From Arenimonas sp049195245 (GTDB lineage Bacteria > Pseudomonadota > Gammaproteobacteria > Xanthomonadales > Xanthomonadaceae): DNA of 64,000 nt. Numbering within the stretch: position 1 is the first letter of the stretch; every line of letters starts with the position of its first letter. The position numbers and the translations under genes are program-made. Positions 56,487 to 64,000 of the stretch are shown here, in pieces. A model generated the notes under the pieces. That model saw nothing but the letters and a program-made list of their open reading frames with translations, was not told the DNA's origin and did no database searches. The stretch lies in the NCBI RefSeq assembly GCF_049195245.1, contig NZ_JBMIRR010000026.1, forward strand, positions 368,736 to 432,735. Reading direction: 5' to 3'.

Positions 56487-57587
56487 TCACAGGCGCAGCG
56501 GCATCACCACGTGGCGGCTCCGCTCGTGGCTGGCCTCGCGGACCAGGGCCGAGGAGTTGGCGTCGCGCAGGTTGATGATGACGAACTCCTCGCGCAGGGC
56601 GCTCAGCGCGTCCAGCAGGTAGGTCACGTTGAAGCCGATGCTCAGCCCGTCCACGCGGGTCTCGGCCTCGACCTCTTCCTGCGCCTCTTCCTGCTCGGGG
56701 TTGTGCGCGACGATGCGCAGCTGGCCCGGGCTGATTTCCAGCTTCACGCCGCGGTACTTCTCGTTGGACAGGATGGCCGCGCGCTGCAGGGCGGCGCGCA
56801 GGGCCTCGCGGTCCACCTTCACTTCCTTGTCGGCACCAATCGGGATCACCGCGTCGTAGTCCGGGAAGCGGCCGTCAATCAGCTTGGAGGTGAAGGTGAC
56901 ATCTTCCCGGCGCATGCGCAGGTGGTTCCGGCCGACTTCCAGCTCGACCTCGCGGTCGCCGCCCTCGAGCAGGCGCTGCAGCTCCAGCACGCCCTTGCGG
57001 GGCAGGATGATCTGCTTGCGGGTCTGGGCGCCGGACGGCAGCGGGGCTTCGCACAGGGCCAGGCGATGGCCGTCGGTGGCCACGCAGCGCAGCGAGGCTT
57101 CACGCAGGTCCAGCAGCAGGCCGTTGAGGTAATAGCGCACGTCCTGCTGGGCCATCGCGAAGGCGGTGCGTTCGATCAGCTCCTTCAGCGCGGCCTCGGG
57201 CACCCGGATGCGCTCGACCAGGTCCAGGTCTTCCACCGCAGGGAAATCGTTGCCGGGCAGGGTGGCCAGGGTGAAGCGGCTGCGGCCGGCCTGCACCGTC
57301 ACCTTGTCGCCGGACTGGCTGAGGGTGACGCGGCTGCCGTCGGGCAGGGCACGCACGATCTCGAACAGCTTGCGCGCCGGAATGGTGGTCTCGCCCGGCT
57401 GGGCATCGTCCACGTCGGTGCGCGCGACCATTTCGACTTCCAGGTCGGTGCCGGTCATCGACAGCTTGCTGCCTTCGACGTTGACCAGCAGGTTGGCCAG
57501 CACGGGCAGGGTCTGCCGGCGCTCGACCACGTTCACGACCTGCTGCAGGGGTTTGAGTAGGACTTCTCGCGTCAGGCTGAAACGCAT
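56487..57587 (-). CDS. dnaN: DNA polymerase III beta sliding clamp
   Basis: Processivity clamp, 366 residues. The start MRFSLTREVLLKPLQQVVNV and the end VVMPLRL are the standard ends of the family; the clamp-loader and polymerase binding pocket runs through the C-terminal third. The start codon ATG is 150 bases inside a longer open frame that runs into the origin region and has no similarity. It is preceded by the dnaA-dnaN gap with DnaA boxes. Confidence 0.98.
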   Translation of the reverse strand: MRFSLTREVLLKPLQQVVNVVERRQTLPVLANLLVNVEGSKLSMTGTDLEVEMVARTDVDDAQPGETTIPARKLFEIVRALPDGSRVTLSQSGDKVTVQAGRSRFTLATLPGNDFPAVEDLDLVERIRVPEAALKELIERTAFAMAQQDVRYYLNGLLLDLREASLRCVATDGHRLALCEAPLPSGAQTRKQIILPRKGVLELQRLLEGGDREVELEVGRNHLRMRREDVTFTSKLIDGRFPDYDAVIPIGADKEVKVDREALRAALQRAAILSNEKYRGVKLEISPGQLRIVAHNPEQEEAQEEVEAETRVDGLSIGFNVTYLLDALSALREEFVIINLRDANSSALVREASHERSRHVVMPLRL

Positions 57588-57739
57588 GCGGATCCCCATG
57601 CTCCAAGAGTGGATATATCTAAAAGTGGTGGTGGTAGAGCCGGGATTTTCTCCGGATAACACACACAACTTGTTGATGTTGAAGGTTTTTACTGAACTCG
57701 TAAGCCTGTGCGCCAGGTCCGGGACAGACTGGCACAAGC

Positions 57740-57748
57740 TGTGGATAA
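57740..57748 (-). promoter_or_regulatory. DnaA box (perfect TTATCCACA)
   Basis: Reads TGTGGATAA on the given strand, the exact complement of the consensus box. Located between dnaN and dnaA. Confidence 0.75.
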
Positions 57749-57775
57749 AAATCCGGTCGCGCCGGTTCCCCCAAC

Positions 57776-57784
57776 TTGTCCACA
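57776..57784 (+). promoter_or_regulatory. DnaA box (TTGTCCACA, one mismatch)
   Basis: One change from TTATCCACA, 36 bases from the perfect box and in the opposite orientation, just after the dnaA stop codon region. Confidence 0.6.
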
Positions 57785-57811
57785 GGCCGTCCCCAGGCCT
57801 CGCGGCGACGC

Positions 57812-59137
57812 TTATTCGCTCAACTTGCGCAGCAGCTTGTCCCAGTCTTCCCGCAGCTTGCCGTCGGTTTCGCGCAGTTCGCGCATGACCTTGCAGGCGT
57901 GCATCACGGTGGTGTGGTCACGCCCCGCGAAGGCATCGCCGATTTCCGGCAGGCTGTGCTCGGTGAGTTCCTTGGACAGGGCCATCGCCATCTGCCGCGG
58001 GCGCGCCAGGGAGCGCGTCCGCCGCTTCGACAAAAGGTCCGCCATGCGCAGCTGGTAGTAGTCTGCCACGGTCTTCTGGATATTGCTGATGGACACCACC
58101 TGCTGCTGCGCGCGCAGCAGGTCGCGCAGGGTTTCCTGGGCGAACTCGGCGGTGATCGGCTTGGCCATGAAGTTCGAGCGCGCCGCCAGCGTGTTGAGTG
58201 CGCCTTCCAGGTCGCGGACGTTCGAGCGCATGCGCTTGGCGATCAGGTAGGCCACGTCGTCGGGCAACTTCACGCCGCGCTCGACCGCCTTGGCGGTGAT
58301 GATGGCCGCGCGGGTCTCGAAATCGGGCGGCTCGATCGCCACCGACAGGCCCCAGGTGAGCCGCGTCTTGAGCCGCGTCTCGAGGTTTTCCACCTCGCGC
58401 GGGTAACGGTCGCAGGTGAGGATGATCTGCTGCTTGCCGTCGAACAGCGCGTTGAAGGTGTGGAAGAACTCTTCCTGGGTGGTGTTCTTGCCGGCGAAGA
58501 ACTGGATGTCGTCGATCAGCAGCGCGTCCACCTGCTGGAACTGGCGCTTGAACTGGTCCATGGACTTCTCCTGCAGCGACTTCATCATCGCGCTGAAGAA
58601 CTGTTCCGAACGCAGGTAGAGCACGCGCATGCCCGGATTGTTCTGACGCATCAGGTTGCCGGCGGCGTACATCAGGTGGGTCTTGCCCAGGCCCGAGCCG
58701 CCGTACAGCAGCAGCGGGTTGTAGGCCTTGCCCGGGTTCTGGGCCACCTGCAGGGCCGCCGCGCGGCCGAGCTGGTTGCTGCGGCCTTCGACGAAGTTCT
58801 CGAAGGTGTAGTGGCTGTCGAGGTTGCCGGCGAAGGCGGTGGCCGGGGCGCTGCGCGGCCTTTCGCCAGCGGGCGTCGCGGCCGGGGTCTCGACCCGCTT
58901 GATCGAGCCCACCTCCAGCGCGACCGGCGCCGGGCCACCGACGTAGTGGGCCATCAGCTCGCGGATCCGGGCCAGGTAGTGCTCGCGCACCTGGTCCACC
59001 ACGAAGGCATTGGGGGCGTACAGGGTCAGGCCGTCGGCACTGGCCTGGGCCTGCAGCGGCCGGAGCCAGGCGTGGATTTCCTCGGCCGGCAGTTCGGCCT
59101 CCAGTCGTTCAAGGCAGCGAGGCCAGGCAGCGTCCAT
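57812..59137 (-). CDS. dnaA: Chromosomal replication initiator DnaA
   Basis: Binds DnaA boxes and opens oriC. The 441-residue protein has the N-terminal DnaB-interaction domain, a linker, the AAA+ core with Walker A GGSGLGKTHL and Walker B LLIDDIQFF, and the C-terminal box-binding helix-turn-helix with the signature AGRDHTTVMHACKVM. The ATG at MDAAWPRC was chosen over a TTG two codons upstream. A DnaA box sits 43 bases upstream of the start, consistent with autoregulation. Divergent from rpmH. Confidence 0.98.
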   Translation of the reverse strand: MDAAWPRCLERLEAELPAEEIHAWLRPLQAQASADGLTLYAPNAFVVDQVREHYLARIRELMAHYVGGPAPVALEVGSIKRVETPAATPAGERPRSAPATAFAGNLDSHYTFENFVEGRSNQLGRAAALQVAQNPGKAYNPLLLYGGSGLGKTHLMYAAGNLMRQNNPGMRVLYLRSEQFFSAMMKSLQEKSMDQFKRQFQQVDALLIDDIQFFAGKNTTQEEFFHTFNALFDGKQQIILTCDRYPREVENLETRLKTRLTWGLSVAIEPPDFETRAAIITAKAVERGVKLPDDVAYLIAKRMRSNVRDLEGALNTLAARSNFMAKPITAEFAQETLRDLLRAQQQVVSISNIQKTVADYYQLRMADLLSKRRTRSLARPRQMAMALSKELTEHSLPEIGDAFAGRDHTTVMHACKVMRELRETDGKLREDWDKLLRKLSE

Positions 59138-59179
59138 GTTCAAGCGAAAGTCCGGGGAGCAGCCGCGCCAGGGCGCAGC

Positions 59180-59188
59180 TGTGGATAA
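59180..59188 (-). promoter_or_regulatory. DnaA box upstream of dnaA
   Basis: TGTGGATAA on the given strand, the complement of TTATCCACA, in the dnaA-rpmH divergent region. Typical site for DnaA autoregulation. Confidence 0.7.
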
Positions 59189-59244
59189 GTGGTCGGGGCG
59201 AGCAGTCTAGCGCCGCCGGCCGCGGGCCGCCACGCGCATCTGGC

Positions 59245-59274
59245 TTGACGAAGCTTGGTCCGGGCCGCTATAGT
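59245..59274 (+). promoter_or_regulatory. Probable sigma-70 promoter of rpmH
   Basis: TTGACG, an 18-base spacer, then TATAGT, 39 bases before the rpmH start codon. The best matching sigma-70 promoter noticed in the window, as expected for a ribosomal protein gene. Confidence 0.65.
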
Positions 59275-59312
59275 CCACGGTCTTTTCCGCCCAAAAATCA
59301 TCGAGTGCCATC

Positions 59313-59453
59313 ATGGCGACCAAGCGCACCTACCAGCCCAGCAACCTCAAGCGTAAGCGCGACCACGGTTTCCGTGCCCGCATGAAGACCGCCGACGGCC
59401 GCAAGATCCTGTCGCGTCGTCGTGCCAAGGGTCGTGCCCGCCTGGCCGTCTGA
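59313..59453 (+). CDS. rpmH: 50S ribosomal protein L34
   Basis: A 46-residue, strongly basic protein: starts MATKRTYQPSNLKRKR, then HGFRARMKTADGRKIL and RRRAKGRARLAV, the complete L34 sequence pattern. It is too short for usual length filters but unmistakable. It is transcribed away from dnaA and is followed by rnpA. Confidence 0.99.
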   Translation: MATKRTYQPSNLKRKRDHGFRARMKTADGRKILSRRRAKGRARLAV

Positions 59454-59492
59454 CCCGTTGCCGCCGGTTTCCCGGCGGCGACCCTGCGGGCC

Positions 59493-59930
59493 GTGACCAC
59501 GCTCCCGCCCGCCACGTCAGCTTCGTTCCCCCCCAGCGCGCGCCTGCACGCTTCCGCCGAGTACCAGGCGGTTTTCAAGGGAGCGAAGCGGCTGACCAGC
59601 CCCCACCTGCGCTTGCATGCCCACGTCCGGGCCGAGGCCACCGTGCCGCGGCTCGGCGTCACCGTGTCCAAGAAAGTGGACAAGCGCGCCGTCGGCCGCA
59701 ACCGCATCAAGCGCATCGCGCGCGAGTTCTTCCGGCACGAACGCCGTCACCTGCCCCCGGGCGATTACGTGCTGCTGGTGCAGCCCGGCGCCAAGGCGCT
59801 GGCCAACGACGACCTGCGCCAGCAGATGCAGACCCTGTTCGAACGCGCCCGGTCGTTGAAGCCCACGCCCCCGCCCGGCACAATGCCGGCCTCCCCGGGC
59901 GCGTGCGAACGCCCCGCCTCCGAATCCTGA
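59493..59930 (+). CDS. rnpA: Ribonuclease P protein component
   Basis: Protein subunit that helps the RNase P RNA mature tRNA 5' ends. The 145-residue product has the family fold with the central RNR motif in KRAVGRNRIKRIAREFF and the VPRLGVTVSKKV block. GTG start; the N-terminal 15 and C-terminal 25 residues are Pro/Ala-rich extensions. It is 39 bases after rpmH. The membrane-insertion factor gene yidD, often found between rnpA and yidC, has no room here (52-base gap). Confidence 0.95.
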   Translation: MTTLPPATSASFPPSARLHASAEYQAVFKGAKRLTSPHLRLHAHVRAEATVPRLGVTVSKKVDKRAVGRNRIKRIAREFFRHERRHLPPGDYVLLVQPGAKALANDDLRQQMQTLFERARSLKPTPPPGTMPASPGACERPASES

Positions 59931-59982
59931 CCGAGACCTTGTGCCCGGCCCCGGCTCCACTGCCGGCGCCCGCAGCCTGCCC

Positions 59983-61719
59983 ATGAACCAGACCCGTTCC
60001 TTCCTGCTCATCGCCTGGCTGCTGATCGCCACCCTTCTTTATTTCGAATGGAGCAAGGCGCCGGTCGCGCCGGCTACCGATGCCGCCCCGCAGGCGTCCA
60101 CGGCCCCCGCGGCCGCGATCCCGTCGGGTGGCGACCTGCCGAGCATGAGCGCCCTGCCCGCCTCCGACCTGCCCAAGGTGCCGACGCCGGGCAATGCCCT
60201 GCCCGAAGGCCCGACCGCCGCGCCCAGCACCAACCTGGTCACGATCCGCACCAACGTGCTCGCGCTGGAGCTTGATCCGCGCGGCGGCACCCTGGTTGGC
60301 GCCGACCTGCTGGCCTACCCGGTCAAGAAGGAAGCGCCCGCGCAGAAGGTGCGCCTGCTCGACAGCCGCGCCGCCACCTTCTCGGTGGCGCAGTCCGGCC
60401 TGCTGACCCAGGTCGGTGCCCCGGCCCCGAACCACGAAGCGATGTTCCGCACCGAAGACGGCCGCAGCGACTACCGCCTGGCCGACGGCGCGACCACGCT
60501 GGAAGTGCCCTTGGTCTGGGAAGACCCGGCCACGGGCCTGAGCGTGCGCAAGACCCTGGTGTTCGAGCGCGGTTCCTACGTGGTCACCCAGCGCGTGGAA
60601 GTGCGCAACAACGGCATCCAGCCCTGGAGCGGCCTGTCCTACGAGCAGCTGCAGCGCATGACGCCGCCGGCCGTGGGCCGCACCGCCGGCCTGACCAACC
60701 CCGAGGCCTACAGCTTCGTCGGCGCCGCCTGGTACAGCCCGGCCGAGAAATTCGAGAAGGTCAGCATCGCCGACATCTATGAAGACGGCCCGCTGACCAG
60801 CAACGACGTCACCGGCGGCTGGATCGCGATGCTGCAGCACCACTTCCTGGTGGCCTGGGTGCCCAACACGGGCGAGCGCCAGGACTTCACCATGGACAAG
60901 GTGCCCAACAGCCAGGGCCGCTACCTGGTGCGCGGGCTGGGCGAACCGTTCTCGGTGGCGCCGGGCATGACCACCACGCGCGAAACCCGCCTGTGGGTGG
61001 GCCCGAAGCTGCAGGAGCAGCTCGAGGCGGTCGCGCCGGGCCTGAAGCTGTCGCTGGACTACGGCATCTTCACCGTGATCGCGCAGCCGATGTTCGACTA
61101 CGTGCTCAAGCCGCTGCACGACCTGACCGGCAACTGGGGCTGGGCGATCATCCTGACCGTGGTGCTGATCAAGATCGCGCTGTACTGGCTGTCGGCCAAG
61201 CAGTACCGCAGCTTCGCCAAGATGCGCGCCGTGCAGCCGCGCATCGAGGCGCTGAAGGAGCGCTACGGCGACGACAAGCAGAAGTTCCAGATGGCGATGA
61301 TGGAGCTTTACAAGAAGGAGAAGATCAACCCGCTCGGCGGCTGCCTGCCGATCCTGGTGACCATCCCCATCTTCATCGCGTTGTACTGGATGCTGCTCGA
61401 GAGCGTCGAGATGCGGCAGGCGCCGTGGATCGGCTGGATCCAGAACCTCACCGCGCCCGATCCCTACTTCATCCTGCCGGCCATCAACCTGGTGGTGATG
61501 TACCTCACCCAGAAGATGACGCCGACGCCGGGCATGGACCCGATGCAGAAGAAGATCATGACCTTCATGCCGCTGGTGTTCGGCGTGATGATGGCCTTCT
61601 TCCCCTCCGGCCTGGTGCTGTACTGGTGCACCAACGGCATCCTGGGCCTGCTGCAGCAGTGGATCATCACCAAGCGCCACGGCGACAAGTCGACCCCCAC
61701 CCCGGCCGTCGCGAAGTAA
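59983..61719 (+). CDS. yidC: Membrane protein insertase YidC
   Basis: Inserts membrane proteins with or without SecYEG. The 578-residue protein has the N-terminal helix (about 5-21), a large periplasmic beta-sandwich domain (about 70-350), and the conserved five-helix core beginning with IFTVIAQPMFDYVLKPLHDL and including NWGWAIILTVVLIKIALYW, the hydrophilic-groove region and PSGLVLYWCTNGILGLLQQW. The ATG was chosen because the in-frame GTG upstream adds a non-conserved tail. Confidence 0.97.
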   Translation: MNQTRSFLLIAWLLIATLLYFEWSKAPVAPATDAAPQASTAPAAAIPSGGDLPSMSALPASDLPKVPTPGNALPEGPTAAPSTNLVTIRTNVLALELDPRGGTLVGADLLAYPVKKEAPAQKVRLLDSRAATFSVAQSGLLTQVGAPAPNHEAMFRTEDGRSDYRLADGATTLEVPLVWEDPATGLSVRKTLVFERGSYVVTQRVEVRNNGIQPWSGLSYEQLQRMTPPAVGRTAGLTNPEAYSFVGAAWYSPAEKFEKVSIADIYEDGPLTSNDVTGGWIAMLQHHFLVAWVPNTGERQDFTMDKVPNSQGRYLVRGLGEPFSVAPGMTTTRETRLWVGPKLQEQLEAVAPGLKLSLDYGIFTVIAQPMFDYVLKPLHDLTGNWGWAIILTVVLIKIALYWLSAKQYRSFAKMRAVQPRIEALKERYGDDKQKFQMAMMELYKKEKINPLGGCLPILVTIPIFIALYWMLLESVEMRQAPWIGWIQNLTAPDPYFILPAINLVVMYLTQKMTPTPGMDPMQKKIMTFMPLVFGVMMAFFPSGLVLYWCTNGILGLLQQWIITKRHGDKSTPTPAVAK

Positions 61720-61729
61720 TTCTCTTCCA

Positions 61730-61819
61730 CCGCGGATTTGCACGGATGGCCGCGGATAAGAACCGATAGAGCGTTTGCCCTATCCGCTCTTGTCCGCGGC
61801 CATCCGCGTACATCCGCGG
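61730..61819. repeat. Imperfect 40-bp inverted repeat between yidC and mnmE
   Basis: Arms 61730-61769 and 61780-61819 surround a 10-base loop AGCGTTTGCC; CCGCGGAT and GGATGGCCGCGGA blocks occur in both arms. The sequence is unlike the GGGGTCAGAG family. Such CCGCGGAT-rich repeats are spread in many proteobacterial intergenic regions. It may terminate or stabilise the yidC transcript. Confidence 0.75.
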
Positions 61820-61874
61820 CAAGTGCCTTCCCAACGGCTGACCGGAACCGGTGGATTCTGCGACGATGCGCGGG

Positions 61875-63203
61875 ATGAGTGGACGCGACACGATTGCGGC
61901 GATTGCCACGGCGGCCGGTGCGGCCGGCGTGGGCATCGTGCGCCTGAGCGGACCGGGCTGCCGCGCGATTGGCAATACCCTGCTGGGCCGGCCGCCGGAG
62001 CCGCGGCATGCGCACTACGTGCGGTTCCGCGATGGCGCCGGCGAGCTGGTGGACGACGGCCTGCTGATCTTCTTCCCGGGCCCGCAGTCGTATACCGGCG
62101 AGGATGTGCTTGAACTGCAGGGCCACGGCAGCGCCGTGCTGCTGGGCCTGCTGCTGCGGCGCTGCCTGGAGCTCGGCGCGCGCGCGGCACGCCCCGGCGA
62201 GTTCACCGAACGCGCCTTTCTCGAGGGCCGCATGGACCTGGCCCAGGCCGAAGCCGTGGCCGACCTGGTGGCCGCGGGCAGCGAGGCGGCGGCGCGCGCG
62301 GCGCGGCGTTCGCTGGAGGGCGACTTCTCCCGGCGCGTGCACGCGGTGGTCGAGGGCCTGACCGGCCTGCGGGTCTGGATCGAGGCGGCGCTGGATTTCC
62401 CGGACGAGGAAGTCGACTTCCTGGCCGCGCCCGAGCTGCAGCAGCGCCTGCAGGAAGTCGCCGGCGAACTGGCCGCGCTGCGCGGCGCGGCCGAACGCGG
62501 CAAGCGGCTCGTCGACGGACTGCACGTGGTCATCGCCGGCGCGCCCAACGTCGGCAAGAGTTCGCTGCTGAATGCACTGGCAGGCGAAGACCGCGCCATC
62601 GTCACCGAGATTGCCGGCACCACCCGCGACCTGCTGCGCGAACGCATCCGGGTCGATGGCGTCGAACTGACCCTGGTCGACACCGCAGGCCTGCGCGAGG
62701 CACCCGACGTGGTCGAGCGCGAAGGCATCCGCCGGGCCCACGAGGAACTGGCCAAGGCGGACCTGGTGCTGGCCATGCTCGACGACCGTGATCCGGACGC
62801 CGTGCCCGCGCTTCCCACCGGCGCGAACGTGCTGTGGCTGCATGGCAAGTGCGAGCTCGGCGCCCATGCCCCGGGCCTGCAGGTTCGCGCCGACGGGCGC
62901 CATGTCTGGCTCTCGTCCCATACCGGCGCGGGGCTGGATGCGCTGCGGGCCGAACTGCGCCAGGCCGCGGGCCTGGGCGAGGGGGCCGACGGCGCCTTCA
63001 GCGCGCGCGCCCGGCACGTCGAGGCCCTGGCCCGCGCCGCCGCCTGGCTCGAGCGCGCCGCGGCCCAACTGCACCACGGCGCCGGCGAGCTGGCCGCCGA
63101 GGAGCTGCGCCAGGCGCAGGATGCCCTGGGCGAGATCACCGGCCGGGTGGACGCCGATGGCCTGCTGGGCCGCATCTTCGGCGACTTCTGTATCGGCAAA
63201 TAG
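61875..63203 (+). CDS. mnmE: tRNA uridine-5-carboxymethylaminomethyl modification GTPase MnmE
   Basis: With MnmG modifies the wobble uridine of several tRNAs. The 442-residue protein has the N-terminal tetrahydrofolate-binding domain, helical domain with FTERAFLEGRMDLAQAEAVADL, an inserted G domain (P-loop AGAPNVGKSSLLNALAG, AGTTRD, DTAGLR) and the C-terminal CIGK with the essential Cys. The base-recognition motif that is normally NKxD reads LHGKCEL here, a degenerate form. ATG at MSGRD was chosen; another ATG lies 9 bases upstream. Confidence 0.96.
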   Translation: MSGRDTIAAIATAAGAAGVGIVRLSGPGCRAIGNTLLGRPPEPRHAHYVRFRDGAGELVDDGLLIFFPGPQSYTGEDVLELQGHGSAVLLGLLLRRCLELGARAARPGEFTERAFLEGRMDLAQAEAVADLVAAGSEAAARAARRSLEGDFSRRVHAVVEGLTGLRVWIEAALDFPDEEVDFLAAPELQQRLQEVAGELAALRGAAERGKRLVDGLHVVIAGAPNVGKSSLLNALAGEDRAIVTEIAGTTRDLLRERIRVDGVELTLVDTAGLREAPDVVEREGIRRAHEELAKADLVLAMLDDRDPDAVPALPTGANVLWLHGKCELGAHAPGLQVRADGRHVWLSSHTGAGLDALRAELRQAAGLGEGADGAFSARARHVEALARAAAWLERAAAQLHHGAGELAAEELRQAQDALGEITGRVDADGLLGRIFGDFCIGK

Positions 63204-63265
63204 CCGCAGGGCGGCTACGAACGGGCTATAACGTGATCCAGGCGGCGTTTTGTAACGAAACCGCC

Positions 63266-63271
63266 TTGACA
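63266..63271 (+). promoter_or_regulatory. Consensus -35 box before the lipoprotein gene
   Basis: A perfect TTGACA lies 60 bases before the start; TATGTG, 15 bases on, is a possible -10 but the spacing is short. The promoter call is tentative. Confidence 0.35.
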
Positions 63272-63330
63272 AACCGGCCAAAGTCTTATGTGCTGAAGGT
63301 CATGTTTTGATCGTTTCACAGGGGATTGCC

Positions 63331-64000
63331 ATGACCGCTTCGACTTCCACGTCCTCCCGCGCCCTGCGCTGGGGTATCGCCCTGGCCTTGGGCCTCACCC
63401 TGGCCGCCTGCGGCAAGGACGAGGCCGCACCCGACGCGCCCGCGGCCGCCACGCCCGCGGCCCCGGCCGGTCCCAGCGCCGAGGAAGTCGCGGCCCAGCA
63501 GGCGGCCCAGGCCGCGCAGGCCGCCCTGGCCAACCTCAGCACCGACGAGCTGCGCACCCGCGGTGGCCAGGCCCTGCGCGAGCAGCGGCTCTACACCCCG
63601 GCCGGCGACAACGCCATGGAGTACTACCTGGCGCTGCGCGACAAGAGCGAGAAGCCCGACGCCTCGGCCGAAAGCGCGCTGATCGACCTGATGCCCTACG
63701 CCATCATCGCCGCCGAGCAGGCCATCGGCCGCGAGGACTTCACCGAAGCCGAGCGCCTGCGCGCCCTGATCGAGAAGACCGACGCGATGACGCCGGCGCT
63801 GCCGCGCATCAAGGATTCCATCGCCAAGGGCCAGGCCGGCGCCGCCGATCGCGTGGCGCAGGAAGCCGAGCGCGAGGCGCAGCGCCTGCGCGACGCCGAA
63901 GCCGCCGCCGCGCGCGCCGCGTCGGAAGCGGCCACGGCCGCCAACACGCCGGCCACCCCGCCGCCGGCCGCCACGCCCACCCCCACGCCCGAGCCGGCCC
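63331..64000 (+). CDS. Lipoprotein, possible N-terminus of a TonB-family protein (partial)
   Basis: The gene runs off the window end; 223 codons are visible. A signal sequence ends in LTLAAC (lipidated Cys about 27), then an Ala/Pro linker, a helical region of about 120 residues (TDELRTRGGQALREQ, YYLALRDKSEK, LMPYAIIAAEQAI), a charged coiled coil, and a Pro/Thr-rich stretch at the edge. Proteins of this layout in xanthomonads often end in a TonB C-terminal domain, but that part is outside the window, so the assignment is tentative. ATG with AGGGG upstream. Confidence 0.6.
   Translation, partial: MTASTSTSSRALRWGIALALGLTLAACGKDEAAPDAPAAATPAAPAGPSAEEVAAQQAAQAAQAALANLSTDELRTRGGQALREQRLYTPAGDNAMEYYLALRDKSEKPDASAESALIDLMPYAIIAAEQAIGREDFTEAERLRALIEKTDAMTPALPRIKDSIAKGQAGAADRVAQEAEREAQRLRDAEAAAARAASEAATAANTPATPPPAATPTPTPEPA

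Larger units (their letters stand above)
57588..57811. other. dnaA-dnaN intergenic region, candidate oriC
   Basis: This 224-base gap has an AT-rich stretch for its surroundings (GGATATATCTAAAAG, 57611-57625) and DnaA boxes: a perfect TTATCCACA on the minus strand (57740-57748), TTGTCCACA (57776-57784), and weaker copies near 57608 and 57651. In Xanthomonas the origin has been mapped near dnaA-dnaN, which supports this as part of oriC. Functional boundaries are unknown. Confidence 0.6.

Noticed and set aside
59931..59982. Hidden yidD gene between rnpA and yidC
   Set aside because: Only 52 bases separate the genes and no frame encodes the small cysteine-containing YidD pattern; the gene is absent from this position.

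Overview
The window is chromosomal DNA of a very GC-rich gammaproteobacterium, most likely a member of the Xanthomonadaceae (Lysobacter / Luteimonas / Pseudoxanthomonas / Stenotrophomonas neighbourhood). This rests on the order gyrB-recF-dnaN-dnaA / rpmH-rnpA-yidC-mnmE, a tonB-exbB-exbD-exbD cluster beside pdxJ as in Xanthomonas, a large Caulobacter/Xanthomonas-type TonB receptor, a yybP-ykoY riboswitch before a TerC gene, and paired Crp/Fnr-like regulators. The genus cannot be fixed from sequence reading alone. No rRNA, tRNA, CRISPR array, prophage or transposase gene was seen.

Layout. 0-20 kb is mostly housekeeping and membrane functions: a secreted protein, folE, an MFS exporter, a PNPOx-like protein, rlmI, two membrane diguanylate cyclases flanking a manganese-riboswitch-terC/rhomboid unit, a YjdF-type membrane protein, an M28 peptidase lipoprotein, an Lrp regulator divergent from phhA, a two-component system, a lipoprotein, an MgtC/DUF4010 protein, fbp and a 2OG-Fe(II) oxygenase. 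19.5-34 kb is a pectin/uronate utilisation locus: kdgK-eda, TonB receptor, pectinesterase, pectate lyase, an FAH-type hydratase, a TRAP transporter (P, Q, M), a LacI regulator, kduI, kduD and a secreted cupin. Palindromes related to TGACACCGGTGTCA lie in three promoter regions of the locus (between kdgK and the receptor, between the pectate lyase and the hydratase/TRAP operon, and before kduI), which points to one LacI-family regulon. The likely route is extracellular cleavage and demethylation, TonB-dependent uptake, TRAP import, then DKI -> KduI -> KduD -> KdgK -> Eda to pyruvate and glyceraldehyde 3-phosphate.

34-44 kb holds an SLC13-type permease, two Crp/Fnr-like regulators each preceded by a CTATGT-N10 dyad, a PA0069-type radical SAM protein, cardiolipin synthase, small membrane proteins, a large propeller-sensor diguanylate cyclase and pdxJ. 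44.7-49.1 kb is a Ton energy-transduction cluster (three ExbD, ExbB, TonB, a TPR protein). 49.2-52.7 kb carries an ATP-grasp ligase-like protein, an inactive-transglutaminase membrane protein and a CPBP protease following gyrB. 52.7-63.2 kb is the replication-origin neighbourhood with DnaA boxes around dnaA. The window ends inside a lipoprotein gene.

Beyond the genes, the most notable structures are inverted-repeat elements of a GGGGTCAGAGTAC-type family. The complete copies sit between the 3' ends of convergent genes, and one supplies the last codons of a membrane protein. The window also has paired 15-bp palindromes between lrp and phhA and Crp-geometry dyads before both Crp-like genes.
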